Source: Bacteroidota bacterium (GTDB lineage Bacteria > Bacteroidota > Bacteroidia > Bacteroidales > FEN-979). Taken from it: a stretch of DNA of 64,000 nucleotides. Location: NCBI GenBank assembly GCA_026391355.1, contig JAPLDH010000079.1, positions 41,502-105,501 on the forward strand, written 5' to 3'. The notes beneath the pieces are model-generated. The model saw only the letters and a program-made list of their open reading frames with translations. It was not told the origin of the DNA and searched no databases. Both the position numbers and the translations under genes were made by a program. The first letter of the stretch is position 1. Each line of letters opens with the position of its first letter. Shown here one piece after another: positions 19,693 to 29,578 of the stretch.

Positions 19693-22209
19693 GTGTTCCA
19701 TAAGCTTACTGACGGTTCAGGATTCAGGATCCCGGGATTTCTATTGATAACGGTTCTCCTGTTGTCCAATTTTCCGGAAGACGGGATCTCCCAGATGACT
19801 AAAATAATGGGGATAGTCACGGATGCCCGTACACAGGAACGCATCCCTTTTGTGAATATGTTGCTGTATGGAACACCATACGGCACACTCACGGATTTTG
19901 AAGGAAGATATGCACTGGAAATAAAAGATCCGGGCGATTCAGTCATTGCGAAAATTCTCGGATTTAAAACACAGACAAAAAAAATAATAAAGAATCAGTT
20001 CCAGATACTGAACTTCGAGTTGGTTCAGGAAAATTTCAACCTTCCGGAAATAGTTGTTACCTATACAGGAAATCCTGCAGAAGAGATCCTGAAAAAGGTC
20101 ATTGAGCAGAGAGAAAAGAACTCATTGAAATCTTTCGACAGTTACCAATATGAGGCTTATACAAAGATCCAGATCGATGCTAATAATATTTCCGATAAGC
20201 TGAAGAAAAAAAAGCTATTCAAACCCTTTGAATTTGTTTGGCGATATGTTGATACATCCACCATCAATGGCAAATCTTTTCTTCCGGTCTTCATTACGGA
20301 AACTATGTCGGATGTCTATTATCGCAAATCCCCAAAGTCAAAAAAGGAGATAATCAAAGCTTCCAGGATCTCCGGACTGGAAAATGAAAGCGTAGCCCAG
20401 TTCCTGGGAAATTTTTCAGAGGAAGTTGATATCTACAGGGATTATATTCCATTGCTCGAGAAGCATTTCGTCAGCCCTATTGCCGGTTTCGGACTGAATT
20501 ATTACAAATATTACCTGATCGACAGCTCATTCCTGGAAGGAAAGTATTGTTATCATATTATGTTCAAACCCCGCCGGAAACAGGAGTTGACTTTTTCAGG
20601 AAACATATGGATCGCCGATACATCTTTTGCCGTTAAGAAGATCGAGATGCGCATTCCATCCGATATCAATCTGAATTTTGTAAACGATATGGAATTGTCG
20701 CAGGAGTTTGAATGGACCGCCAACAAATATTGGCTGATCGATAAAGATAACCTGGTTGCCGATTTTAATATCGCAACAAATTCCAAAAGGTTAATCGGGT
20801 TTTTCGCCCATAAATCAAACATCTATCGAAACTTCAGATTTGATGTTCCTGAAACCCAAAAATTCTTTTCACTACCCTCAAATATCATTATTAAACCCGA
20901 TGCTGAAAAAAAAACAGGTCAATACTGGGATACAACGAGGTTTGAAAAACTCTCAACAACGGAGCGGGGAATTTATACGATGGTTGATTCGGTAAAAAAT
21001 ATTCCCATTTATAAAACATATGTTGATGTAATTTATGGTGTTATCACCGGGTACCTGACCTGGGCCAATTGGGAATTGGGTCCCTATTCAAAACTTTACA
21101 GCTTCAACCAGATTGAAGGGACCCGGTTACGTTTTGGCGCCAGGACAGGAAACGGGTTCAATAAAAAAATCCAGATTGAAGGTTATGTTGCTTATGGTTT
21201 GAAAGATTACAATCTGAAATATGGGGGTGACCTAATTTATATGGTAAAGAAGGATCCCTGGAGAGACCTTAAATTCAGTTTTCATTATGATGTGGAACAA
21301 TTGGGCATGAGCCCGATGGCTTTTTCCACTGATAATATACTGAGTTCCTTGTTCCACAGGGGGCCGAATAATAAACTCACCATGGTGAGGGAATATCATA
21401 TAGCATACGAACATGAATGGTTCAGTGGCCTGGTTAATACAATACATCTCACACACAGGGAGCTTTTTCCTTTAGGAACAACCGAATTTATAATAAACCC
21501 CAATAGACCTTATGCCGACTCCATGTCTTCTTTCTTTACCTCTGAAATCAGGCTCGATACCCGCCTGTCATTTCACGAAAGTTTCGTAAGCGGTGAGTTT
21601 TACAGGACAACGATTTCATCAGATTACCCGATCTTCCTTCTCACATACTGTTATGGTATCCCCAGATTGTTCAGGAGTGATTTTGAGTATCACAAACTAA
21701 CATTAAACATTCAGCAATCTTTCAATTTTGCCACCATCGGCTGGTCAAAATACATCATTGAAACAGGGAAAATATGGGGAACCATGCCTTATAATCTTCT
21801 CCGGATTCATGACGGGAACCAGACCTTTCTGTTCGATGAATATGCAGCGAATCTCATGAATTATTATGAATTCATCAGCGATGCATATATCACTGGATAT
21901 TTGACCCACCATTTTGATGGTTTGGTTTTAAATCACATTCCGCTTATCCGGAAGCTCAAATGGCGAGAAGTCGCATTTATCAGGGGTATTTATGGTACAA
22001 TGACCGTGAAGAACCTTGTATATTCAAAGTTTCCGGATAACCTGCGCTCATTCAGTAATATCCCCTATTGGGAAACCGGTGTCGGAATTGAGAATATCCT
22101 GCGATTTATCCGGGTCGACGCAATCTGGCGCCTTTCTCATCTCAACGACAATGTTTCATCGAAACCTTCCCCATTTGGTCTTTTTATTTCACTCAATTTT
22201 TCATTCTGA
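19693..22209 (+). CDS. DUF5686 / carboxypeptidase-like regulatory domain outer-membrane protein
   Basis: An 838-residue exported protein. A hydrophobic signal (IPGFLLITVLLLSNF) precedes a CarboxypepD_reg-like domain (about 35-115: GIVTDARTQERIPFVNM, then TLTDFEGRYAL). A long DUF5686 region rich in aromatic beta-strands follows, ending FGLFISLNFSF, which looks like an outer-membrane barrel terminus. The start is GTG, 10 bp after kdsD, so translational coupling is likely. Function is unknown; the position between kdsD and lptB hints at envelope biogenesis but is not proof. Confidence 0.85.
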   Translation: MFHKLTDGSGFRIPGFLLITVLLLSNFPEDGISQMTKIMGIVTDARTQERIPFVNMLLYGTPYGTLTDFEGRYALEIKDPGDSVIAKILGFKTQTKKIIKNQFQILNFELVQENFNLPEIVVTYTGNPAEEILKKVIEQREKNSLKSFDSYQYEAYTKIQIDANNISDKLKKKKLFKPFEFVWRYVDTSTINGKSFLPVFITETMSDVYYRKSPKSKKEIIKASRISGLENESVAQFLGNFSEEVDIYRDYIPLLEKHFVSPIAGFGLNYYKYYLIDSSFLEGKYCYHIMFKPRRKQELTFSGNIWIADTSFAVKKIEMRIPSDINLNFVNDMELSQEFEWTANKYWLIDKDNLVADFNIATNSKRLIGFFAHKSNIYRNFRFDVPETQKFFSLPSNIIIKPDAEKKTGQYWDTTRFEKLSTTERGIYTMVDSVKNIPIYKTYVDVIYGVITGYLTWANWELGPYSKLYSFNQIEGTRLRFGARTGNGFNKKIQIEGYVAYGLKDYNLKYGGDLIYMVKKDPWRDLKFSFHYDVEQLGMSPMAFSTDNILSSLFHRGPNNKLTMVREYHIAYEHEWFSGLVNTIHLTHRELFPLGTTEFIINPNRPYADSMSSFFTSEIRLDTRLSFHESFVSGEFYRTTISSDYPIFLLTYCYGIPRLFRSDFEYHKLTLNIQQSFNFATIGWSKYIIETGKIWGTMPYNLLRIHDGNQTFLFDEYAANLMNYYEFISDAYITGYLTHHFDGLVLNHIPLIRKLKWREVAFIRGIYGTMTVKNLVYSKFPDNLRSFSNIPYWETGVGIENILRFIRVDAIWRLSHLNDNVSSKPSPFGLFISLNFSF

Positions 22210-22228
22210 TGGTGAATCAAATTTATTT

Positions 22229-22236
22229 TACTTTTG
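22229..22236 (+). promoter_or_regulatory. Putative -7 box for lptB
   Basis: TACTTTTG matches TAnnTTTG. A potential upstream TTG start of lptB (22234) lies inside this box, which argues that translation begins at the later ATG (22273). Confidence 0.45.
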
Positions 22237-22272
22237 ATCGTTAATAATCACTGGCATGAACCCCAAAGCAAT

Positions 22273-22995
22273 ATGTTGCTGCGAACTGAAAAAATCGTCA
22301 AGAAATACCGTAAACGCGTAGTTGTCAACGAAGTTTCACTAGAGGTTAACCAGGGAGAGATCGTTGGATTACTTGGACCGAATGGTGCGGGAAAAACCAC
22401 ATCTTTTTATATTATCGTCGGTTTGATCAAACCTTTTTCGGGTAATGTTTTTCTTGATGACGAAAATATTACCAGGGAACCCATGTATAAAAGGGCGCAG
22501 CGGGGTATCAGTTACCTGCCCCAGGAAGCATCCGTATTCAGAAAACTCAGCGTGGAGGACAATATCAGGGCCATCCTCGAATTCAGCCGGTTTACCAAAG
22601 AACAGCAAAAAGAGCGGCTTGAATACCTGCTTGATGAATTCGGATTGAAACATGTTCGTAAAAGTTTTGGTATCACACTGTCGGGGGGCGAGCGAAGAAG
22701 AACCGAAATAGCCCGGTCGCTTGCAGTAGATCCGAAATTCATCCTGCTTGATGAACCCTTCGCCGGTATCGACCCGATTGCCGTTGAAGATATCCAGAAC
22801 ATCGTGATAAAACTGAAGGAAAAAAATATTGGAGTTCTGATTACGGATCATAATGTTCATGAAACACTGACAATCACCGACCGTTCCTATCTTCTCTTTG
22901 AAGGCTCCATCCTTCGTGCCGGGACCTCCAATGAGCTAGCAGAAGATCCTTATGTCAGAAAGGTTTACCTCGGACAGAATTTTGAATTGCGTTGA
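22273..22995 (+). CDS. lptB: LPS export ABC transporter ATP-binding protein LptB
   Basis: A 240-residue ABC ATPase that powers lipopolysaccharide extraction from the inner membrane with LptF/G. Walker A is [11 protein letters not shown], the Q-loop region is [13 protein letters not shown] (a LptB hallmark), the signature is [13 protein letters not shown] and Walker B is [13 protein letters not shown], with the H-loop in ITDHNVHE. I chose the ATG at 22273 because it gives the family-typical 240 residues and the [15 protein letters not shown] start. A TTG 39 bp upstream would add 13 unconserved residues and overlaps a promoter box. Confidence 0.95.
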   Translation: MLLRTEKIVKKYRKRVVVNEVSLEVNQGEIVGLLGPNGAGKTTSFYIIVGLIKPFSGNVFLDDENITREPMYKRAQRGISYLPQEASVFRKLSVEDNIRAILEFSRFTKEQQKERLEYLLDEFGLKHVRKSFGITLSGGERRRTEIARSLAVDPKFILLDEPFAGIDPIAVEDIQNIVIKLKEKNIGVLITDHNVHETLTITDRSYLLFEGSILRAGTSNELAEDPYVRKVYLGQNFELR

Positions 22996-23013
22996 TTAAT
23001 ATCCAAAAATAAT

Positions 23014-23058
23014 GCACAAAAAAAGGAGGTATGAATGAACTTACCTCCTTTTTTGTGC
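23014..23058. terminator. Intrinsic terminator after lptB and the HMA-domain gene
   Basis: Arms 23014-23030 and 23043-23058 pair as GCACAAAAAA..GGAGGT / ACCTCC..TTTTTTGTGC with one bulged base around a 12-base loop. The A and T runs in the stem allow use in both directions between these converging genes. Confidence 0.75.
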
Positions 23059-23068
23059 TTATTATGAT

Positions 23069-23443
23069 TTACTTCTTTCCACCACTGCAATTCTTTTCTT
23101 TCATTTCTTTATCTGAACAGGAATGTCCTATTTTTGCATCTTTGGCAGTGAATTCTGTACGATAACCGAGCGTTTCGATAGCTTTTACCAGTTTATCCTT
23201 GTTTGTTTTGGCAGGATCATAGGTAATCGTTACTGTTTTTGTTGCAAGATCAGCAACCGCTTTTTCAACACCTTCGGTCTTACCTAATCCGCTCTGAATT
23301 TTAGCCTGACAACTGCCGCAACCCATTTCAACTTTTATTTTAAGTGTCTCTGATTTACCCGGGGTTCCGGCGTTTGTTTGCAACGTACCAAAAAGAAAAA
23401 GTAAGGTAACGAGGCTCATTGCTACATGCTTGATTGTTTTCAT
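23069..23443 (-). CDS. Exported heavy-metal-associated (HMA) domain protein
   Basis: A 124-residue protein with a signal peptide (about 1-25, ending TNAG) and one ferredoxin-like HMA domain (about 33-100). The metal site reads MGCGSCQAKI, a CxxC that would bind Cu(I) or a similar soft metal. A Cys-rich tail (HSCSDKEMKEKNCSGG) may add ligands. It resembles mercury/copper periplasmic carriers, but no P-type ATPase or efflux genes adjoin it. It appears monocistronic. Confidence 0.87.
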   Translation of the reverse strand: MKTIKHVAMSLVTLLFLFGTLQTNAGTPGKSETLKIKVEMGCGSCQAKIQSGLGKTEGVEKAVADLATKTVTITYDPAKTNKDKLVKAIETLGYRTEFTAKDAKIGHSCSDKEMKEKNCSGGKK

Positions 23444-23489
23444 AAATATAAGTTTTAGTTTATTAGTTGAACGTTTATATATAACGCAA

Positions 23490-23497
23490 CAAAGATA
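23490..23497 (-). promoter_or_regulatory. Putative -7 box for the HMA-domain gene
   Basis: TATCTTTG on the minus strand, an exact and very common form of the Bacteroidota -7 box, 47 bp upstream of the start codon. Confidence 0.55.
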
Positions 23498-23583
23498 AGA
23501 TTATTAACTGAAATGAGAAAATTAATATGAACATGACCCATGACTTCATGATCAGTAAATACGGGAAAGATTATCTGTAAATC

Positions 23584-24321
23584 CTAATCATGCCTGTAAA
23601 AGAAAAGTGAAAAAAGGATGTAACTGGCAATGATCAGGGGAATAGCATCAAGGGTAAATAAAAATATCATTGCGAAGGAAATAATCAGAAAGATATACCG
23701 GATACTGTTGGATTTCCAATCGAATGTTTTAAATTTCATGGAGAACAAGGGAAGATCTGAAATGAGTAAATAGGAGAATAGGATTGTTAGTATTACCAGA
23801 ATTCTCGAATTTGAAAAAAAGGTTATCAGAAAATCCAGGTTCAGGATGGAATAGATGTGCGGCTGAATGGTAATAACCAGCGGAATTGCTGCAAAGAACA
23901 TGGCATTTGCCGGAGTAGGGAGGCCGATAAAATATTCCTCCTGACGTGTATCAAGATTAAATTTCCCAAGACGGATGGCTGAACAGACGGGGATCAGGAG
24001 TGCAAAATAGGGAATGATATGCATCCTTTCAAGACTGTTACAACTTAACGCACAATGCAGGGAAAGGATATGATATATTATCATACCTGGCGCCACCCCG
24101 AAAGAAACCAGGTCGGAAAGGGAATCGAGCTCTTTCCCCAGGGGTGATCGTGCATTCAGCACACGGGCAGCCGTGCCATCAAGAAAATCAAATACTCCGG
24201 CAATAAAAATAAAAAGGGAGGCCATCACAAGGTTTCCATCGAATACAAAGGTGATGGAGACCAACCCTGCAATCAGGTTAAAGATGGTAAGAATATTCGG
24301 AATCTGTGCTTTAACGTTCAT
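23584..24321 (-). CDS. pssA: CDP-diacylglycerol-serine O-phosphatidyltransferase
   Basis: A 245-residue membrane enzyme that makes phosphatidylserine from CDP-diacylglycerol and serine, the precursor of phosphatidylethanolamine. The CDP-alcohol phosphatidyltransferase motif is complete: DGTAARVL, then Gly in SPLGKELDSLSD with both catalytic Asp (residues about 45-70). Several hydrophobic segments follow to the C-terminus. No psd gene adjoins it. The length is typical of the Bacillus-type membrane PssA. Confidence 0.92.
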   Translation of the reverse strand: MNVKAQIPNILTIFNLIAGLVSITFVFDGNLVMASLFIFIAGVFDFLDGTAARVLNARSPLGKELDSLSDLVSFGVAPGMIIYHILSLHCALSCNSLERMHIIPYFALLIPVCSAIRLGKFNLDTRQEEYFIGLPTPANAMFFAAIPLVITIQPHIYSILNLDFLITFFSNSRILVILTILFSYLLISDLPLFSMKFKTFDWKSNSIRYIFLIISFAMIFLFTLDAIPLIIASYILFSLFFYRHD

Positions 24322-24405
24322 CAGGTATAATAATTTGTAGGTAAAGATATATAATATTTCAGGATTATCGTTATGCAGACTTTAACCTCTCGGAGAATAT
24401 TTTCA

Positions 24406-24413
24406 TACTTTTG
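24406..24413 (+). promoter_or_regulatory. Putative -7 box for the porin-like gene
   Basis: TACTTTTG lies 54 bp before the ATG at 24467 and matches TAnnTTTG. Confidence 0.45.
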
Positions 24414-24466
24414 CCGTGTCATCATCACTGAAAACTATCTTATAGGTAATTGTAACATTATATATC

Positions 24467-25912
24467 ATGAAAAAAATTTACACCCGTTTAATGTTCCTGT
24501 TAACATTCCTGGCAATACAAACAGGGACTCTTTATGCACAGTTTTCTATTTCAGGGGAATTCAAACTCCGGCCTGAATATCGTGATGGTTATTCGGCATT
24601 GCGTGATTCCTCGAAAACCCCATATCTTGCCATTCCCGGACGTGCCCGTCTCCTTTTTGATTATACATCTGACAAGATCTCCACACGGTTTTCCTTTTAT
24701 GATGCCTGGGTCTTCGGGCAGAACAACTATTCGAGCGATACCATATCCAAAAACACGGTTAATGTTTATGAAGCCTGGTTCAAATACAATTTCACCAAAG
24801 GTTTTGGCCTGAAAATCGGACGCATTGAATTAACATATGATGATTACCGGTTTTTCGGCCCTTCAAACTGGAGCATGTGGGGTGCCACTCATGATGTTTT
24901 AATTGCGCAGTGGGAATCGGCAAAATGCAACTACAAAGGTGATCTTGGTATCGGGATAAATAATACGGCCCCTGCCAGTGCCTACCTGTCATCTTATCCA
25001 CTGAAAAATTATAAATACCTCGGATACTTATGGGAACAGAAGAAATTTTTTAAGGAGAAACTTACGCTGTCCTGGATGCTGATCATGGATGCTTACCAAA
25101 AAGCCAGTACTGTCAGTTCCGCTAAGGTCACCACTATCGATACATTACTGATCAGGGATGCAAATGACTCAGTTATAGGAAATACTATAATCCGCAATTC
25201 AACCACAACAAGTAAAACGACTGAATACCCCAACATGATTTTTGCAAAATTTACGGGGGGCGCTGATGCCTGGCTGAAACTGGGAAAGCTGAATATCTTC
25301 CTTTCAGGCTATTATCAGTGTGGTCATTATAAGGATGGGCGAAAAATCGGGGCCGGTTTCTATGCCGGAACCATCAGTTACCAGATTGTAAAGCCCCTGA
25401 AGTTACTGGTTGGGTATGATCATCTTGATGGAAATAATTTTTCCGATACCACAGGTCAGAAGACCAAACTCACCGGATTCAATACACTTTATGGAACAGC
25501 TCATGGGTTATATGGTTATATGGATCTGTGGTCTGCATATGTGAGGGATAATATCAATGCCGGGTTTAATGATCTTTTCGGCAGAGCAACTGTATCTTTG
25601 AACGATAAGATGTCAATTGAGGCAACCTATCGATGGTTCAGCCTGCCTCACGGTTTTCTTAAAGTAAATAACCCTGCAAAAGGGAAATTGCCCTATCAAA
25701 GTGTAAATACCAGCCTGGGTTCTGAAATTGATCTGATGTATTCTTTTAAACCCATGACTAACCTGGAATTCAGTACAGCATATTGTATCATGCTGCCATC
25801 AGCTACTATGGAAACTCTTCAGGGTATAAAAGCAGGAAGTAGTATGTATGCACAGTATGCTTATATTATGGTTACTTATAAACCCAACTTCTTCTCATCC
25901 GAAAAGAAATGA
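24467..25912 (+). CDS. Outer-membrane porin-like protein (alginate-export-type barrel)
   Basis: A 481-residue exported protein with a signal peptide (about 1-25, ending LYAQ) and dense alternating beta-strands (GEFKLRPEYRDGY, RARLLFDYTSDKISTRFSFYDAWVFG, FGLKIGRIELTYDD). The last strand (AQYAYIMVTYKPNF) fits a barrel end. The N-terminal strands resemble the alginate-export family of monomeric porins found in many Bacteroidota, but no alginate genes are near, so the name describes fold only. It is probably monocistronic. Confidence 0.75.
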   Translation: MKKIYTRLMFLLTFLAIQTGTLYAQFSISGEFKLRPEYRDGYSALRDSSKTPYLAIPGRARLLFDYTSDKISTRFSFYDAWVFGQNNYSSDTISKNTVNVYEAWFKYNFTKGFGLKIGRIELTYDDYRFFGPSNWSMWGATHDVLIAQWESAKCNYKGDLGIGINNTAPASAYLSSYPLKNYKYLGYLWEQKKFFKEKLTLSWMLIMDAYQKASTVSSAKVTTIDTLLIRDANDSVIGNTIIRNSTTTSKTTEYPNMIFAKFTGGADAWLKLGKLNIFLSGYYQCGHYKDGRKIGAGFYAGTISYQIVKPLKLLVGYDHLDGNNFSDTTGQKTKLTGFNTLYGTAHGLYGYMDLWSAYVRDNINAGFNDLFGRATVSLNDKMSIEATYRWFSLPHGFLKVNNPAKGKLPYQSVNTSLGSEIDLMYSFKPMTNLEFSTAYCIMLPSATMETLQGIKAGSSMYAQYAYIMVTYKPNFFSSEKK

Positions 25913-25958
25913 TAATTTTACCATTGTGTGTCTGAGTTTATTAAGGTGAATATCATTT

Positions 25959-27197
25959 ATGGCAGAAATCCCCGACTTCCGGGCAGAAGAATTTGATTAT
26001 CCTCTACCTCCCGGCCGGATCGCGCAGTATCCGTTAGAGAACCGTGACGCATCGAAATTGCTGGTCTGCCAAAAAGGGATCATCACCGAAAATATATTTT
26101 CCAATTTACCTGGATATATAGAGGCTGGCAGCATCCTGGTATTTAACAATACAAGGGTCATCAGGGCAAGGCTGATTTTTTCAAAGGAAACCGGCGCCAC
26201 CATTGAGATCTTTTGCCTTGAACCGATATCGCCTTCCGGGGATTATCATTCAGCCTTGTTTCAGACGGGCAGTTGCACATGGAAATGCCTCATTGGAAAT
26301 GTAAAACGATGGAAAGAGGGTACACTCAATAAGGTGATTCTTCATGAAGAAACAAAGTACACACTTTCAGCAGAAAAAATGGAAGATCTCGGTGATGGCT
26401 GTTTTGCCGTGAGGTTTTATTGGCAACCGGCGGAAAAACCATTCCTTGAGATCCTTGAAAATGCCGGGCTGATTCCCTTGCCTCCTTATATATCCAGGGC
26501 TTCTGCAGATCTTGATAATTCCCGTTACCAGACCATTTATGCCCGTGAAGAAGGGTCTGTTGCCGCTCCCACCGCCGGATTCCATTTCACCGAACAGATC
26601 CTGAAAGACCTCCATAAAAAAAAATGCCTTTTTGAAAATGTCACATTACATGTCGGACTGGGAACATTTCGCCCTGTAAGTTCGCCGGATATATCACAAC
26701 ATGTGATGCACCGGGAGAAGATCAGTGTGAGTATCGAAACCATCCGGTCGTTGCTGATTCGCGGGGAACATCCGCTCACTTCTGTTGGAACTACCACTGT
26801 TCGAACGCTTGAAAGCCTTTACTGGCTTGGTGTAATTCTTATCAGCAAGGGATCATCTGTTCATCCGGAAGTGGGTCAGTGGGATCCTTACCTTTCGGTA
26901 CTGAAGCGTGAAATATCACCCGGTGAAGCCCTTGGCGCTTTACTTGACTATCTTGAAAGGAACCAAATGACAAGTTATTCTGGAAATACACAATTGATGA
27001 TCCTGCCCGGATATAAATTCAGATTGACAGACGTACTGATAACCAATTTTCATATGCCTCAGAGTACCTTACTGATGCTGGTGTCGGCATTTATCGGACA
27101 ATCCTGGAAGAAAGCTTATGAATTCGCACTTGAACATGATTTCAGGTTTTTAAGTTACGGTGATGCCTGTCTGTTTTTTAAATCAACCATCGTATGA
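25959..27197 (+). CDS. queA: S-adenosylmethionine:tRNA ribosyltransferase-isomerase
   Basis: A 412-residue enzyme that transfers and isomerises the ribosyl moiety of SAM onto 7-aminomethyl-7-deazaguanine in tRNA to give epoxyqueuosine. Family blocks are clear: DYPLPPGRIAQYPLENRDASKLL at the N-terminus, LVFNNTRVIRARL, IPLPPYI, the SVAAPTAGFHFTEQI block, and VLITNFHMPQSTLLMLVSAF near the C-terminus. It is somewhat longer than E. coli QueA (356) because of an insertion around 290-320, which is common in this phylum. No other queuosine genes are adjacent. Confidence 0.95.
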   Translation: MAEIPDFRAEEFDYPLPPGRIAQYPLENRDASKLLVCQKGIITENIFSNLPGYIEAGSILVFNNTRVIRARLIFSKETGATIEIFCLEPISPSGDYHSALFQTGSCTWKCLIGNVKRWKEGTLNKVILHEETKYTLSAEKMEDLGDGCFAVRFYWQPAEKPFLEILENAGLIPLPPYISRASADLDNSRYQTIYAREEGSVAAPTAGFHFTEQILKDLHKKKCLFENVTLHVGLGTFRPVSSPDISQHVMHREKISVSIETIRSLLIRGEHPLTSVGTTTVRTLESLYWLGVILISKGSSVHPEVGQWDPYLSVLKREISPGEALGALLDYLERNQMTSYSGNTQLMILPGYKFRLTDVLITNFHMPQSTLLMLVSAFIGQSWKKAYEFALEHDFRFLSYGDACLFFKSTIV

Positions 27198-27213
27198 ATA
27201 TGATAAATTCCAC

Positions 27214-27221
27214 TATCTTTG
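27214..27221 (+). promoter_or_regulatory. Putative -7 box for tatA
   Basis: TATCTTTG, an exact consensus form, lies 37 bp upstream of the tatA ATG and just after queA. Confidence 0.55.
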
Positions 27222-27257
27222 TATAGTCATATATATATGGTATAAACAAATTTTAAC

Positions 27258-27518
27258 ATGTCGGGAATCATTCTTTCAGTATTCTGTGGATTTCTTGGAG
27301 GCTTAGGCACCGGTGAAATCCTGTTAATTGCACTCGTGGTTTTATTATTGTTTGGGGGGAAAAAGATCCCGGAACTGATGAGAGGAATCGGCAAAGGGGT
27401 GAAAAGTTTTAAAGAAGGAATGGATGGGATAGAAGAGGATATGCATAAACAGAATAAAACCGAACCCACAAAGGATCCTGGCAAAGAACAGGACAAACCA
27501 CAGGAAAAAGCGGGTTGA
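27258..27518 (+). CDS. tatA: Sec-independent protein translocase TatA
   Basis: An 86-residue protein with one N-terminal membrane helix ([24 protein letters not shown]), the FGGKKIPE hinge typical of TatA/TatE, an amphipathic helix ([12 protein letters not shown]) and a charged Lys/Glu/Gln-rich tail. It forms the pore of the twin-arginine pathway for folded proteins. It is separated from tatC by about 4 kb containing a methyltransferase gene and the sulfur operon. Its stop codon abuts the end of the converging methyltransferase gene. Confidence 0.92.
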   Translation: MSGIILSVFCGFLGGLGTGEILLIALVVLLLFGGKKIPELMRGIGKGVKSFKEGMDGIEEDMHKQNKTEPTKDPGKEQDKPQEKAG

Positions 27519-28115
27519 TTATAATTTTGTTGCAAAAATCCGCACCACATTTGACATCCCGACATGGAAATGTCCCTCATTCAGCAGAACTTCAAGTTCG
27601 CTACATTCCTGGAAGCTAAATCCTGCAAAATCATTTACAAGATCATCAACATTGTAAAGAGTATTGATATCTGCCGGTCCGCCTGACTCACGCGTGATCT
27701 GATCCTTACTGAATGCTTCCATGATAAGCTTTCCCCCTTTTTTCAATGCTTTCCTGGCCTGGGCATGTACATAGGTACGAAGAATAGGTTCAAAATGAAC
27801 AAAAATCAACCCTACTGCGTCAAATTCCCCGACAGGAAAAGTAAAGGTTTCAACCGGGGAAAGATAAAAATCAATATGTACCCTCTTCTCTTCCGCTAAT
27901 TGTAAAGCTTTTGCCCTTCCAATCTCACTGTAATCCATGGCAACGGATGTCCACCCCCTGTAAGCTGCGTATACGGAATTTCTGCCCTCACCATCGCATA
28001 TGAGTAATACCTTCCCTGCAGGAAGCGAATTCAGCTTTTCTCTGAAATACCAGTTTGGTGTAGCGCCATATGCGAACATGGAGCCTGCAAACCGTTTATC
28101 CCACATCTCTTTCAT
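27519..28115 (-). CDS. Class I SAM-dependent methyltransferase
   Basis: A 198-residue protein resembling the TehB/thiopurine-type methyltransferases: an N-terminal WDKRFAG and YGATPNWYFRE, a SAM-binding loop (VLLICDGEGRNSVYAA, motif I), an acidic loop (AMDYSEIG) and EFDAVGLIFVHF (motif IV region). The substrate cannot be deduced. It converges on tatA with zero intergenic space and lies opposite to the downstream sulfur operon. Confidence 0.85.
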   Translation of the reverse strand: MKEMWDKRFAGSMFAYGATPNWYFREKLNSLPAGKVLLICDGEGRNSVYAAYRGWTSVAMDYSEIGRAKALQLAEEKRVHIDFYLSPVETFTFPVGEFDAVGLIFVHFEPILRTYVHAQARKALKKGGKLIMEAFSKDQITRESGGPADINTLYNVDDLVNDFAGFSFQECSELEVLLNEGHFHVGMSNVVRIFATKL

Positions 28116-28292
28116 ATCAAATCAAACTATAGAATAGATTACTGAATTTTAAGCCCTATAAAAGTATGAAAATTCAATATATCGGGCACGATTTTTTCAT
28201 TCTGTCACATTCTTTTAGCTAAACTATTATCAATCAATAAGAAAAATTGTGAATTTTTTCACAAAATAATTCATCCTTTAAAATTTTATATG

Positions 28293-28300
28293 TAGATTTG
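28293..28300 (+). promoter_or_regulatory. Putative -7 box for the sulfur operon
   Basis: TAGATTTG matches TAnnTTTG 38 bp upstream of the SQR-like gene, the first gene of a four-gene run. Confidence 0.45.
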
Positions 28301-28337
28301 TGCATGTTTTCAGGAATGCTTATTAACCCTATTAAAT

Positions 28338-29567
28338 ATGAAAAAAATAGTGATCCTGGGTGCGGGAACAGGTGGAACAATTATGGCAAACAGGTTGCGC
28401 AAACTTCTTGAAAGGGACCAATGGGAAATCACCATTGTAGATCAATCAAAGACACATTATTATCAACCCGGATTTTTGTTCATCCCTTTTGGGATGTACA
28501 CAAAAGAAGATGTAATAAAACCTAAAATGAATTTTCTCCCCGGGGGTGTTCATGTGATTTTTGAGCAAATAGAAAAAATTGACGCGACAAATAATCATGT
28601 GATCCTGAACGATGGGGTGATCCTGCAGTATGATCTGCTGATCGTCGCTACAGGTACCCATACCTGTCCGGAGGAAACACCGGGAATGACAGGGCCCTTG
28701 TGGCATAAAGATATCTTTGATTTTTATACCATTGATGGGGCTATCGCTCTTGCCGATTTTTTCAAGACATGGCAAGGGGGTGAACTGGTTGTGAACATAG
28801 CTGATATGCCGATTAAATGCCCGGTAGCTCCCCTTGAATTTGCAATGTTTGCGGATGCATTTTTCGTGGAAAGAGGATTGAGGAATAAAGTCAATATTAC
28901 ATACGTCACACCCATGTCAGGCGCTTTTACCAAACCAAGGGCATCCAAAGTCCTGAGTGCCTTGCTGGAAGAGAAGAACATACACATAGTTCCTGATTTC
29001 TATATTGAAAGGATTGACAATGAAAAGAAAGCAATCATTTCTTATGACGAAAAGGAGATCCTGTTCGATTGTCTTGTTACCATTCCGGTTCACAAAGGAG
29101 ATCCTGCTATAGGGGTCAGTGGCCTTGGAGATGAAATGAATTTCATGAAAGCCAATAAACATACAATGCAATCCGATCTGTTCCCAAATATCTTTGTTAT
29201 CGGTGATGCCAGCAATTTCCCTACCTCGAAAGCAGGATCAGTTGTTCATTTTGAAGCCGATGTCCTGACTGAAAACATAATGTGTGCAATTGAGAACCGT
29301 CCTTTCACTGCATCATACGATGGTCATGCCAATTGTTTCATTGAAACCGGTTTTGGGAAAGGTGCCCTGATCGATTTCAATTACGACACCGAGCCTCTGC
29401 CCGGTTCTTTCCCCTTTCCTGGAATCGGCCCTCTTGGGTTGCTGAAGGAAACAAGGGCCAACCATTACGGAAAAGTGATGTTCCGATGGATCTATTGGCA
29501 CATCCTGCTGAAGGGAAAAGAAATGCCCATTGATTCCAAGATGACAATGGCCGGTAAGAAACTCTAA
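28338..29567 (+). CDS. Sulfide:quinone oxidoreductase-like FAD flavoprotein
   Basis: A 409-residue flavoprotein disulfide reductase of the SQR/FCSD type. The FAD motif is VILGAGTGGTIMANRL (residues 5-20), ATGTHTC lies at 104-110, and a second FAD contact is NIFVIGDASNFPTSKAGS (284-301). Cys110, Cys161 (MPIKCPVAP) and Cys333 sit near the places of the three redox Cys of SQR, which passes sulfide electrons to quinone and leaves a persulfide or polysulfide. The amphipathic C-terminus (FRWIYWHILLKGKEMP) suits monotopic membrane binding. It leads an operon with DUF1641, TusE/DsrC-like and DsrE2-like genes, so persulfide handling is the likely role. Confidence 0.82.
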   Translation: MKKIVILGAGTGGTIMANRLRKLLERDQWEITIVDQSKTHYYQPGFLFIPFGMYTKEDVIKPKMNFLPGGVHVIFEQIEKIDATNNHVILNDGVILQYDLLIVATGTHTCPEETPGMTGPLWHKDIFDFYTIDGAIALADFFKTWQGGELVVNIADMPIKCPVAPLEFAMFADAFFVERGLRNKVNITYVTPMSGAFTKPRASKVLSALLEEKNIHIVPDFYIERIDNEKKAIISYDEKEILFDCLVTIPVHKGDPAIGVSGLGDEMNFMKANKHTMQSDLFPNIFVIGDASNFPTSKAGSVVHFEADVLTENIMCAIENRPFTASYDGHANCFIETGFGKGALIDFNYDTEPLPGSFPFPGIGPLGLLKETRANHYGKVMFRWIYWHILLKGKEMPIDSKMTMAGKKL

Positions 29568-29578
29568 CATAATATGCA